The notes under the pieces are model-generated. The model saw nothing but the letters and a program-made list of their open reading frames with translations, was not told where the DNA came from and made no database searches. This document shows positions 21,992 through 33,933 of a stretch of DNA of 64,000 nt, piece by piece. Source of the stretch: Saxidomus purpurata (taxonomy: Eukaryota > Mollusca > Bivalvia > Venerida > Veneridae); contig JAFMSR010000010.1 in assembly GCA_022818135.1 (NCBI GenBank), positions 33,332,153 to 33,396,152 on the forward strand. The letters run 5' to 3'. Each line of letters begins with the position of its first letter. The first letter of the stretch is position 1. The position numbers were made by a program, and so were the translations under genes.

Positions 21992-24900
21992 CTGAAATGT
22001 TTTGTAGGCTTTATATATATAAATCGGGTACATAAAGTCATGGTAAAATGTCATCTAAGTTCATAGACAGGAAAGAAGCGAATGAATGGGAACAGTTTTT
22101 ATGCATTTTGATAGAGCATGGAACCCATTACTCTTTACCTAATATTTTGAAAAGGCCAATAATTGATATTGACAAAGATCTTGTGGTCATAAACGTTGTC
22201 TTTAGGTTTGTACACGTCTGATAAAGTAGCTCCAATAGTGTAAAGGTAAAAATAAAATAAAATATAGCAGGTTTCCTCCAAATATAATCGAACTTCTTAT
22301 CTGACTGAGCAAATGATCAAACTACATTTTTATATGGCAATACACATCTAGTCATGGTTTGTTAATAATTGATAACGAAAATGTTGTTTCCAGATTGTTA
22401 AACGAGATAAGCGGTCATACACGGTTCGATTAAAATTGAGTGACAACAAGCTAAAACTTGCACATTTTCTTTACATGGTCCTTTTTTTTAGCAAACTGAA
22501 CTAAAAATCTCCCTATATTTTGGAGCAATATGTCATCAACATTTGGTTATGATGGCTTAGACATACCTTAGACATACCAAAACTAATATGATACACATTT
22601 GGTTATACAATATATTACAAAATGGAAACAAAAACAGGTCATGCAGAAATGTTTTTACTTATCAAGGCTTCCCCAACATTATTCATTAACAAACAATAAA
22701 ATGCTTATCGACATTCCAACTGCTATCCGTTTTTCGATTGATAATTTCAGGATTCTGCTAAGTATGAAAGTCTTTAAGCAGTTTTAGAGAGTACCACTAA
22801 AGAAATACAGTAAACTCCCTATAATTCTACAAAGAGCCCATTGGGACATAATTAATTTTCTTTTATATCCGGAGTATGATATATCCATAAAACATTTTCA
22901 TATTTAAGAAAGAAAGCAAAAACATCGGGCCCAGAATTTCTTTCGTTATATATTATGACTTTTGCTGTATTTGGATTCGTAATATACAGAGTGTATTGTA
23001 ATATCATTTTGACAGATGAGGACAAACTGGTATAGGAAGAGCTGTCATAAGTGTCGATGACGGACACAAGTCAAAACAATGTAAGCTCAGGTGAGCTTAA
23101 CATCTATGTTCATCCTTTTTATGATCGTCTTTATATCACTCTTTGTTACTTAAAACTTGAATATTCAGAAAAATCCTTTACCTCTAAGTCTCTTTCACTA
23201 AAGTCCAAAGCAAGCCATGGCATCTCAGCAAGGTATTTTTTAAATGCTTTCTCATCTCTGTCAGCACTAACAAACACTATATGAAACTTCTCGTTGACAT
23301 TTCTCTCCTTATAGTATGCGGCAAGTTCAGGCGTGAATCCTCTGCAGGGTGGACACCAATGTGCGGAGAAATATAGACCTGAAAAAATAATGCTTTTCAA
23401 GTAAATATTACAGTGAACAGAATGATTTTTTCCATATTTGGACACCCGAGTAAAACATCATATCAACTAACGGGCACTTATTTCTAATGTTACTGTAGGT
23501 CGTGTGGTTAACAGACGGGCACTTATTTCTAGTGTTACTGAGGGACGTGCAATTTACAGACGGGCACTTATTTCTAATGTTATTGTAGGTCGTGTGGTTA
23601 ACAGACGGGAATTTATTTCTAGTGTTACTGAGGGACGTGCAGTTTTCAGACGGGCACTTATTTCTAATGTTACTGTAGGGACGAGAACTTATTTCTAGTG
23701 TTACTGAGGGACGTGCAGTTCACAGACGGACAGTTATTTCTAGTGTTTCTAGCGTTTCTAGTGTTACTGAGGGACGTGCAGTTCACAGACGGACAGTTAT
23801 TTCTAGTGTTTCTGTGGGACGTGCAGTTCACAGACGGGCAGTTATTTCTAATGTTACTGTAGAGCGTGTAGTTTACAGACGGGCAGTTATTTCTAGTGTT
23901 TCTGTGGGACGTGCAGTTCACAGACGGGCACTTATTTCTAATGTTACTGTAGGGACGAGAACTTATTTTTAATGTTACTGTAGGGCGTGTAGTTCACAGA
24001 CGGACAGTTATTTCTAATGTTACTGTAGGGCGTGTAGTTTACAGACGGGCAGTTATTTGTACCGTTACTGAGGACGTGCAGTTTACAGACGGCAGTTGTT
24101 TTTAATGTTACAGTTTATGTAGGGCATGCAGTTTATAGACAGGCACTTATTTCTAGTGTTTCTGTGTAACGTGCAGTTTACATACGGGTAGTTATTTCCG
24201 CTGTTTCTGTAGGACGGGCAGGAAACTGACGGACACTTATTGACAGTGTTACTGTAGGGCGTGAAGCAAACTTACGGACACTTATTGACAGTGTTACTGT
24301 AGGACGTGTAGCAAACTAACGGGCACTTATTTCTACTGTTACTGTAGGGCGTGAGACAAACTGATGTGCACTTATGTCTACTGTAACTGTTGGACATGCA
24401 GCAAAATGAAGGGCACTTACTGACAGTGTTACTGTTGGACGTGTATCAAACTGACGGGTGCATATTGACAGTGTTACTTTAGGACGAGAAGCAAACTGAC
24501 GAACACTTATTGACAGTGTTACTGTTGGACGTGCAGCAAACTGACGGACACCTACTGACAGTGTTATTATTTGAAGGGCAGCAATCTGACAGACACTTAT
24601 TCACAGTGCTACGGTAGGACATGCAACAAACAGACGGGCACTTTTTACTTGTGGTACTGTAGGACGTGCAGTCAGCTGAAGGACCCTTATTGACCATGTT
24701 ACTGTAGGACGTGTAGCAAACTGACGGGCTCTTATTCACAGTGTTAAATAGCTCTTCATCATACATACCATTCTGGAAGACCCGTGTTTTCGGTTACATT
24801 CACCTGAATTTGCATTTAGTGTGTGTTAATGGTTGAAAATAGGAACAAACATGAGACTTTGGCATAAAAACAGAATTTTCTTGTACATGTTAGATTTTTA

Positions 24901-25144
24901 AACAGCCTATCAATTGAGTTTATATTAATCGACATACCTTAAATATACATAAAAGAATCGGTATGCAGTATTGAAAAAAAATCCTATTATTTGTTGAATA
25001 GTTAGTGGGTTTATTAAACACATATCAAGTGTACTTACCTATATAGTCGTAATTAGCTGGATCCAAATCCCCGGGAAGCTTACCATCCTTATTAATAAGT
25101 TTTCCGTTAAATATGCTGAAGTCTAGTGCTTTAGCAGCAGCCAT
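21791..25144 (-). CDS. nucleoredoxin/tryparedoxin-like gene, copy C (three exons, 167 aa)
   Basis: The CDS is the minus-strand join of 25039-25144, 23182-23378 and 21791-21991, 504 nt including the stop. Exon 1 encodes MAAAKALDFSIFNGKLINKD and on to DYI, and splits a glycine codon at GTAAGTAC. Exon 2 encodes [20 protein letters not shown] through MPWLALDFSERDLE. Exon 3 encodes TALSTQFGIRGIPTLVIL and then a lysine/asparagine-rich tail absent from B. The WCPPC motif, MPWLALDF and the GIPTL cis-proline loop identify a nucleoredoxin/tryparedoxin-type oxidoreductase. No signal peptide or membrane segment is visible. It is the first copy in transcription order of the tandem array and lies in the same orientation as B and A. 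Intron 1 (1.7 kb) is mostly a 45-bp minisatellite. Confidence 0.9.
23182..23378 (-). CDS. copy C exon 2 (WCPPC active site)
   Basis: The exon is 197 nt, with acceptor TTTTTTCAG and donor GAG/GTAAAG. Residues run from [18 protein letters not shown] through IVFVSADRDEKAF to MPWLALDFSERDLE. The exon has the same length and phases as in copy B. Confidence 0.9.
23460..24748. repeat. 45-bp minisatellite in copy C intron 1
   Basis: About 28 units, with a first half of type CAGACGGGCAGTTATTTCTAGTGTTTCTGTGGGACGTGCAGTT (in pieces) and a second half closer to the copy B unit (GTGCAGCAAACTGACGGACA). Antisense open frames at 23670-23921 and 24479-24766 are periodic by-products. Confidence 0.9.
25039..25144 (-). 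CDS. copy C exon 1 (N-terminus)
   Basis: It encodes 35 residues from MAAAKALDF to ANYDYI plus one base of glycine, with donor GTAAGTAC. It is six bases longer than exon 1 of A and B because of extra residues around GKLPGDLDP. Confidence 0.88.
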
Positions 25145-25924
25145 CCTAGGTTAACCTGTATGTCAAAAGGAAAGATTTAGTTAATAAATTAAATCTTTTA
25201 CATCTATAAATGCTAAAAATGCTTTAAGTGCCAGGCTCTCTTTGAATTAATTCATATAGTGACATAAATTTATTGATAGGATAATGATAGAACCGTGTTT
25301 TTTTTACTCTACAATAATGTTGACATATGCGTTTCTTTTGTATTAAAGTTGTTTCTTCAAGAAAAAGAGTTGTCAGAAAGCCTCTCTTATTTTTTGCAAT
25401 ATCATTGAAAAAAAAACTTCCCTATATTTCTTATATGTACTTATACATTTGAATAGCAAAGTAAGGAGTGCTTTTGGTACAAATAAAGGTCATTTCTGTA
25501 AGTAAGACACCTTTCATGATCAAATGAGAGCATCTTGTAAATGTGATCATTGGACTATAACGTTTACTACTATCAAACACCTGTATTAACTATATATGAT
25601 ATCCTAGGACTGAAATACCTTTTGTAACCTTTAACCCTGTTATTTATATGAGTTGACAGCGATCTGTTTCGACACCGGGACTTTTAGCAAGTGAATCGAA
25701 ATTCATCCGTATCATTCCTTTAATCATCTGTTACTGTTTCTTTCCACCAATAATTGACATCAAAGTACATGTACTTATTAGGGTTAACGCTATGTTATAT
25801 ATACATTTCTTTGAGACGTCAGCAACGTTTTATTGTGACGTTAAATTACGAGTAAACTGTCAATATTCTGATTTTAATGCGGACTTTTTATGCCTGGTCC
25901 GAAGTTTTTATACATTTTCTGTTT

Positions 25925-26085
25925 TCTTCTTATTAACAGCCTTTTCACGAGAAATCCACTTTTTCTATTCTGTCTAAATATTTTGTTAGTTTCGATCTCC
26001 TTAATATAAATAGTTATGACCAACACTATATGCGTTGTATTCCAGAAAGAACAAACTCTGACTCATTTCACATGACCGGTTTGCC
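25925..26085 (-). promoter_or_regulatory. conserved upstream block of copy C with TTCCAGAA
   Basis: Third instance of the block; TTCCAGAA is at 26040-26047, inside TGCGTTGTATTCCAGAAAGA. The spacer bases between TTC and GAA differ in all three copies while the TTC and GAA triplets are kept. Confidence 0.45.
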
Positions 26086-26769
26086 AAGGATTGCTTTTTA
26101 CACTATAAGTCACGCATGAATATTAATTGTAACTCATAAGTTAGGATCTCAAGCGAATATACACAATGTATGTTTATACATAACAGATGCAAGATGACAT
26201 GAGCCGTGCTTTACGAAAACCGACGTTAACATTCATACAGTCTAATTTAAGGAAAGTTGCTACAGCTCCCTATGCATGTATGTATATACAGGGCAACAAA
26301 GAATGACTGCATAATTTTCTTTTTCAAGAACATGGCAGTTTGACAGAGAAGCAAGTATGAAATATGAAATCTGAAATAAAAATCATAGGTCACTGACCTT
26401 GATCATGAATTATCTGCCCCCTGAAAATCAGAAAAGATAACAAAACGCTGTATTCAAAGGTAGATAAGTCAAAGCCAATATCAAAATGTTTGCCCTATAT
26501 ACATAGGGAAACTGTAGAAATTTAAACGTCCTTAAATCAGTTATCTTGTGTATACATCTATCATCTTATAAATCCTATATAAACCGACATTATTCGTCGT
26601 ACAATTGCAGTTACAATATGGTAGACTCTACTTGTCATTAATGTTGTTTTTCTCTGTTTGATAGCACCTCTGACCTTTCTCCCTACAATGACTATATCCC
26701 CCACAGTTGTGATCTAGTGCATGGTTAAGGTCGCTGACTCTAAGTCACTAAAGCTTTTACTGATACAAG

Positions 26770-26970
26770 TGAAACAGCTGGCGCTATTTAAAAAGACTGT
26801 GACTTTATATATGTACACGCGTGACTTTATATATGTACAAGCGTGACTTTATATTGTTTGTATTTGTGCTTTTTGAGTTCACCATCCTCGTTCGAGGACT
26901 TTATGTATGTATATGATCATGCGTGACTTTATATAATGATCATGCGTGCCTGCGTGCCTGCGTGCCTGCG
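26770..26970. repeat. short tandem repeats upstream of copy C
   Basis: GCGTGACTTTATATATGTAC recurs several times and TGCGTGCC occurs four times in a row (26944-26970). A shorter version is found near 18150-18190 in block B. Confidence 0.6.
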
Positions 26971-28558
26971 TAGGGTCTCTTATCATATTGCTTACACCAT
27001 CTGCCACTGTGACTGGGTTATTAATATCGGTAAGTTCTTATTCTAAACCACTGCAACATTTCAACGCTGCTGTAGGAAATGCCCGGGCCCTGCGAACAGT
27101 TTTTGATCCCAAATACTACCAAAAACGGCAGTTTCATTTTACAGTTCATTGGTCATTGTTTTATTTAATTCATCCTACTTACAGTACTTTAATAAACGTA
27201 ACTATTGTAAGAGTTTTGAACAGAATCCTTTAAAGATACAATAATCATATTCATAGTAGCCATTTGTAAGTGAAACTTTAAGTAGAGTAACATGACTACA
27301 GACCTTTTCAGAATTAAGAAGTAATCTTATCTTGTAGTTGTTACAACGGACAATCCCAGATTGTCTTAACTGACATTCTTTCCTTACATTCCGGTGTGAT
27401 AAACTGATTCTCGTTTTACATTCGTCAGATAAATATGTGACTTCAACGTCCATTTATTACTTGAAGTCTTATGATCAAATTTAACCTTAAAAGTGTTGGA
27501 AGTATTAATATTGCATTACCAGATGACTTACTGACGAAAGTCGCCGTTATTTGTACAGAAAAAATCTAAAGGGGCAATCCCTACATCTAGCAGATTACAT
27601 TCTCGAAACAATGATAAAAAAATACAATTTCAGAGAAGAACCTATGGCGAAAATGCCTCATTTTAACATAATTAATCAATATAGAGGCTTTCTGTAATAA
27701 ATCGCATCCACCCATGTATTGTACAACAACTCTACATAGATTATTGAATGGTTATAGAAATGCATAGCTGAAACTTTTAGGTTAAATTATAATATTTCCA
27801 AAGATTCTATTATTTATGTTTTGGGGGTTACTAGTATTTAGTTTGACAACAGTTATAGGGTATGCTGATTCTTATATCGAAAGTACACACACGGTATCAA
27901 TACAGCGCAGTTTTTGTCAATGGAATTGCAAAAAGTGACCACTACTTTTCTTGAAGAAACGACGTGATTATGATAGAAAGTCTATCCTGACAGGTTCAGA
28001 AAGATCATGGTGCTTTAACGTTGTTAAATCGGTTATTACATACTGTGCAAACTAACCGTTGAATCAGTTTCGCAAAACATGTCATATTTCTAAGAAGAAA
28101 ACCCAATATTTTCTTCCTTAAATTCTCGGAAATAACTATATATTAACAAGAATTGAATCAAGTTAAAATAATATTAAAGTTATTTATAAACGTGGTAATT
28201 TTAAAGCATATATGTGACCTTGTATCAAGTCGAACGTTACATTAAAAGTTTGCAGTTATACATGCATTAAACGTTGGGCGATTTAATTACAAGGCAATAT
28301 ATTTTCTCGTTTTTATATCAAACACTTATTTCATCTGCAATAGTTATTATCACTACACTCAGTACCCTGAAGAAAACACAAATGACATATAAACGGTTCG
28401 TATTCTTAACACCCAAAAAACTCGAAAATCATAAGTTATGAAGTTATTTTTGTACCGAATAATCACTGGTCCACTTTAACTTGTCTTATAAATATGTGCG
28501 GATTGCTAGTCTTGACTTTAAAATAATCTAAAAGGAATGTTTATTGTTTTTCGAAAAT

Positions 28559-28628
28559 AAGTTAAGGCCAAGGGCGCGATGTTAATTGCGATATGCATTT
28601 AGCAAGAAGCATTGCGCCCTTGGCTAAC
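28559..28628. repeat. GC-rich hairpin
   Basis: GCCAAGGGCGCGATG and CATTGCGCCCTTGGC form inverted arms around about 35 bp, just outside block C. Confidence 0.5.
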
Positions 28629-28639
28629 ATGCAAGATCA

Positions 28640-31600
28640 CTATATGGAATGTAGTACAATTCTATATGCAATAATTTGTAATTTGATCTTCATTTAAAAA
28701 TATCTCTTCAATATTTAAATCAAATCTTTATATACTGATCTAAATACGACATAACCTATAACATTGGTACACATGTCAAAATATAATCATGATATTAATA
28801 TAAAACATATAACAGTTTATAAAACTTCATGATAATGATTTAAATAGAACAAAATAATTTTAGCATACAAGTGTGTATCCATAAAAAGATTACGGAAGCC
28901 AAATAGATTTAAATTGGGTTTTATCTTTTTAAATTTCCACGTAAAAATAACACGTAATTGCTATAGTGTACAAATTTATGTCTGTAACAATCATATTGCC
29001 TGAGATTCAGCTAACACACTGTTTTTAAATATATATCACGTAAACAAGCAGGTGCTAAACAAGAGATGCTTGTAAAACATTTATACCCCCTCTCCCACCA
29101 ACAGTAACTGCACTGCCAGAAAATGTTGATGATCTCGTAACCAAGATGTCATTAGAGAGCAATAACTGTCCCTTACCAATGTTCCTATCAAGTTTGAGGC
29201 CTCTACGTCAAAGCCTTCTCAAGTTATTTAGCGAAAAATTGTTTTGCCGGGTCCTTGTATGTAGACAAAGTATGTGTAGACCTGGAAAATGATGTAAGAG
29301 TCATTTCGGTTATATTTTCGCATGATTTTCACTACCCTTTATGAGGTATATGATATAATAATTTTAGACTAATGTTTCGGTGGTCAATACCTCTTTAGAC
29401 TATAATTGCATAGTGGAGAACCAGTCACCTGACCAAGTAGTACCAAAAGGGTGCTGGACATGTACTTGTTTGGTAAAACAAATGCGATATAATTGTATAA
29501 TATCGTATACTTGTCATAATTTTGTCTAAAGGGGTTGATGCATTTCATGGTGTAAGATGTTCTTTTCCCCAAGGTAGATGTGAGCGTTCGTGTATGTGTG
29601 TATTCAGAAAGGGCCAGGGCAAGACAAAGTTAGATAAGCGAGCGTTTCCAAGCAAATTATATCTTCAATAAGCTTGTCTTAAGGTTGTTTGATACCTGAA
29701 GAGGAGAAGTTGTCGGAAAAGTTCGGTCATTGTTTGCCCAGGGGTTTATTTTCTCTCAAAAATGCCTTCCGGTAATAAAAATGGGTTGCCCAAGAGTGTC
29801 CACGAGGGTTCGTTTTCATTTTGACATGATTTCCATACCGTTTCAGGGAGTTAGCTAAGATAAGAATTTCCCAGACGGCCAGGACACTTTTTGTCCATGA
29901 AGTCGAGGTAATTAAAAAAAAATAGTTGCTACAAATTCTTCGTTCTGATTATTTAAGGAGAAAATGCATTCAATAGCGTCTCGAGGAGATTTCTGTCCAT
30001 CAGGCTTTCTTGGAGGCAGATGTACAGGGCGCGGGGACATTTCGAAGTAAAATGTCATTTTGAGCTAGCCTTATGAAAGGAGAAATTTCAAATAAGTAGT
30101 TCTTTAAGCTGATCAGTCTATGGCTTTCTTTAGTACGTTACTGTCCCGAAAGTATTTCATGTATCTTGATCAATGCAAGGTGCGTCCTAAGGGGCTCATT
30201 AGTTTTTGTCCTAACGGGTATTTTTGCTTAAAGCGTCCCCAAGAAGAACAGTGGGTATTTACGTTTTAATAACAGCAATATGCAAATAAAAAAGAGAAAA
30301 TAAACTAGTACGTTCGGATATTAAACGTACGGGAATTAAACGCTTACGACCGAGAATTGAACGCGTACATACGAGAAATAAACACGTACATGAGAGAAAT
30401 AAACTCGTACGCATGAGAAATAAACGATATTTATTCAGTGTGATTTGTAGGTAAAGCCACACTAGGTAAAGCACGTGTGAAATTTACAAGAACGTGAAAA
30501 AACTCACAGTTTACAGTTTTCAGGTGTATTCCCTTATTCCCATTATACAGTAAAAACTTTATGATACTGTTCATTATTTGAAAAAAGTTCCTGTTTCAGT
30601 GTCATTAAAGATATCTTCCTTAACCACTTACATTTGAAAAGTGTGATTTTTGTCCTTTATCAAATCATGAACACTTGAAACAATCATAGAAAAGATTGGT
30701 GTTGAATAGTACAGTTCTTATGAAATACCGGTATCGATTGTTTCAGCATTGTACAATGTGTCTTTGTTGCGACCAATACATGTATTTTTCCCTTTTATTT
30801 TGCTCGGCAGTGTAGAGTTGCGAGGTTATTTTTTCACCTTCCGTGTATTCATTCAAGTGGTTTCGGAGAGAAAACCTTTTATTACTTGTTCATACTCTTC
30901 TTACGAAGAAAATGATCGTGGTTGCATTTCGTTTTATAAAAGGTACTCAATAATGTTTTATAGCCTATTCAAGTATATCAAGTACATGTAATGGAAAGAG
31001 ACGTTTTTTTTTATCAAATTAACAAAATAACGACAAAAAGCACACTTTTTTAATTAAGTATTCACGCAGCCAAAACACTTAAGTCTCAGTGTATCTATAC
31101 ACTTTAAAAGCTTTATGAAACAATTTGATACGCACAGTAAGGGCATAGCTGCTGCAATTGTTGCATCCTCCTCTTCTTTAACGACATGCCAATCTTAATT
31201 TCTTTATTTAATAATATAAAGTCTTCCGAAGTTTGAGAACTGGAAAGAAGTTGTTCACTTTTTGTCTGTTTCTTATTCTGTCGAAATAGCTTGGTCCCTT
31301 CTTGACATGTGTATATGCTCATAGAGTCAGAGAAATTAATAGAATCACACGTACTTGTATTGTTTCACTGAAAATCAGTGTTGTGATATGACTTCCCTAC
31401 AAAATATAAGACAAATATTATTCTTAAATACAATAAAAAGGGAAAGTATGGTCATCTGGGCCAAATTTGCCAAGGTTGTTATTTATTAAGGCTACTCAGA
31501 TTTCCTTGAACAATGTCTTAAATTGAGCAGGCGGTAGGAAGTGAAAATAAGGAAATGATGACCTAACCTAACCTGAATGCAATCGTACAACAAACATGCA

Positions 31601-33800
31601 TGGACTTTACATCACAGAGGTGAGATCTGGTGAAGCTATCTTTGTAATGCGTCTTTTTCCTCGAAATACTTCATCCAAAGTACTGTTAGGGCAATTAATC
31701 GGTGTTTCAATAAAACATCTTTCGTAAAAAGTCCTACTACAACGCCGACTAGCGAAAATGTAAAAGAAATGAACGATTTAGACAGAAACAAATACCTTGT
31801 GAAGCAAACATATCATGGTGTAAAAGTACCCGACGCTTTAATATCTTTCAAAAACGAACACAAAACATCTTAAGAAAAGCAATATACATATACAAATAGT
31901 ACACAAAACTTAAACAGTGACAAAAAAGTTTTGGAAAAACGCAAAAAATTCATGAAAAGTTCGGAAAATGATAAAAATGTTCAAGTACATGTGCGTCACA
32001 AAAATAAACTACCGGTTATTTGTTAAACAACATACATGTACAAAGTAGGATATTACACCTTGATATTATGTAACGTAACGAAACTTTACACGTGCGGCAA
32101 GTAATCATGGCGAACGTTTTCGTTAACAGGCGAATCGTACAAGTAGCACACAAAAGGTAAATATATGATAATACCAAACAACAAAAATAATCCGGGCGAC
32201 ACAAACATTAAGATCTATTAGTAAGACAAAAGCTTCAATAAGTTCGATATAAAACATCAAATAATACAACTAGTATTTAAAACGTATACGGTACATATAA
32301 AGCAACAAATACAGCTAAGTTGTACACAATTCGCAAATAATTTTGCCGAGCAGATACACAAACAATACAATATATCTATAAAATGTTCTACTAGGACACT
32401 TTAACTTCATTACTGTGTAAGAAGATACAATTCTACAAGTACGACAAGAGGACACAAACGTAGAACACTTTGAAAAGAAAAATTTACAAGAATGACGCAA
32501 AGCCTGTGGCATGAATATCTCAGAAAAAGGCAGTTGAGAATCCCTCATATAACGCAAAATTGCAACAACTCAAGATGTACAAGTAAGGCACAAAACTCAT
32601 TCTTCTTAAACATAAACACACATTAATGTTAAAAGAAGGAAAATGTATCAAACAAATCATGTAACTGACCCGCCCAAGCCAGACAATGAACTTAAGAACC
32701 AAGACAAAATATAGGGGATGATAGATATTATATAATCAGTCGAGGTGACTCGAAAGTAGTTTCTTTCACATTTTACTGTAAACAAGGATTCGTTAACCTG
32801 TAATAAAATTTTACTACGATTTTATTGCAATCTGAAATCTCCTGTTTGTTAAACATACTCATGTTTTATTGGCCTCGTTAATAAAAGTTATTTTATTGCA
32901 GTTCTATGGTTAGTAGAGTTGAATGTCAAGGATGCAGTTTGGTTGCCATTTGGTACCGATCATTGCTAATTAGCAAAACAAGGCTAGACCAATAATCCCA
33001 ACACTTCCACTTTGAGTTGGATTACCGGTTAGGCTATGGTGAAAGTAGCATGGTAACTATTGAATCTTTGTTCATTACATTATTTAAATGAGCATCTTGC
33101 TAGTGAAAGTTATGTGTGTGTTGCTGATAGAGAACGTGTTGAACAACAAAAAACATCAACACCAATTTTAAGTAACACTAAACTGTGATATTCTATTTCA
33201 GGTTCTTAAAACTTATGTTAAGCGATGAAGAGACCCATCGCAGTTGGAAAGAATAAGTATTTTGAAATATTTTGTATGAAGCATTGGAAAGTGACTCAAG
33301 TGTTTTGCAGTAAATGCCTTCAATGTTTAATGTCACAAAATACAATGGCTGTCAACTCGGTGATCATTTAATGATCCAGTAGGATGAATTAAGATGCCTT
33401 CTTTGAAATTGTATATGCTGTATGCCATTTAAACTTAAAAAGGGACATCGACCTCAATGAACTTTCACTTTGTACCTTTCACGAGATTTATTCAACATTT
33501 GCAAATTATGATTTTTTCTAACCATAGAAAATTCCAGAACATCGACATTGCTCGTTTCTCTTCTTTGCGATGGCAGGGCTCAATAGATCGATTTCCATTT
33601 AAAAGTGAAGTTCAACCGAATCAGGTAAATGAGGTGTACATGTACTATATGCACAATATCAAACTGGTGTACAGCAGATTGTCACATTATCAGCTTCTAC
33701 GCTGATACTATCATTAACTAGTGATTAGATATTAGGTTTGTAATATATACCAAAACTAGGTTCACAGTTACTGCTTATAGTTTAAAATTTTAATATATAA
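28640..33800. other. intergenic spacer between the redoxin cluster and the ependymin-related gene
   Basis: No supported gene on either strand. Open frames are under 85 codons and lack motifs. It holds a degenerate repeat at 30300-30430 and AT-rich sequence with loosely recurring GTACAAGTA and CACAAAA motifs at 31900-32710. Confidence 0.5.
30300..30432. repeat. degenerate minisatellite (GTAC...GAGAAATAAAC)
   Basis: About six units of 19-23 bp around GAGAAATAAAC/GTAC: TACGAGAAATAAACACGTAC, then ATGAGAGAAATAAACTCGTA and so on. No gene overlaps. Confidence 0.6.
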
Positions 33801-33809
33801 AGCAAGAGG

Positions 33810-33933
33810 ATGATGTTTAAATCAATAGACAAGTGTGTTCTAGTGGCATTCTGTACATCAACAATCCTTGGCTTGACTTCCGCAGCATGCTGCTTTCCTG
33901 ATCAGTGGACAGGAAGCCTCATAGAAACTACTG
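33810..33933 (+). CDS. ependymin-related exon 1 (signal peptide, CCFPDQW)
   Basis: It starts at tandem ATGs (33810 and 33813); the first is used here. A basic stretch and a hydrophobic core (VLVAFCTSTILGLTSA) are followed by CCFPDQWTGSLIETT and the donor G/GTAACT in phase 1. An AATATATAAAG run lies only about 15 bp upstream, so an additional 5' non-coding exon cannot be excluded. Confidence 0.82.

Larger units (their letters stand above)
20015..28520. repeat. segmental duplication block C
   Basis: Partner of block B. It differs mainly by a 1.1-kb Helitron-like insertion at 20249-21368 and a shorter intron 1. Its far-upstream end near 28520 lacks the mariner fragment found upstream of A and B. 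Confidence 0.85.

Noticed and set aside
23504..24766. Repetitive cysteine/serine-rich frames on both strands
   Set aside because: They follow the intron 1 minisatellite of copy C and stop or shift with the unit variants; no start context or splice signals.
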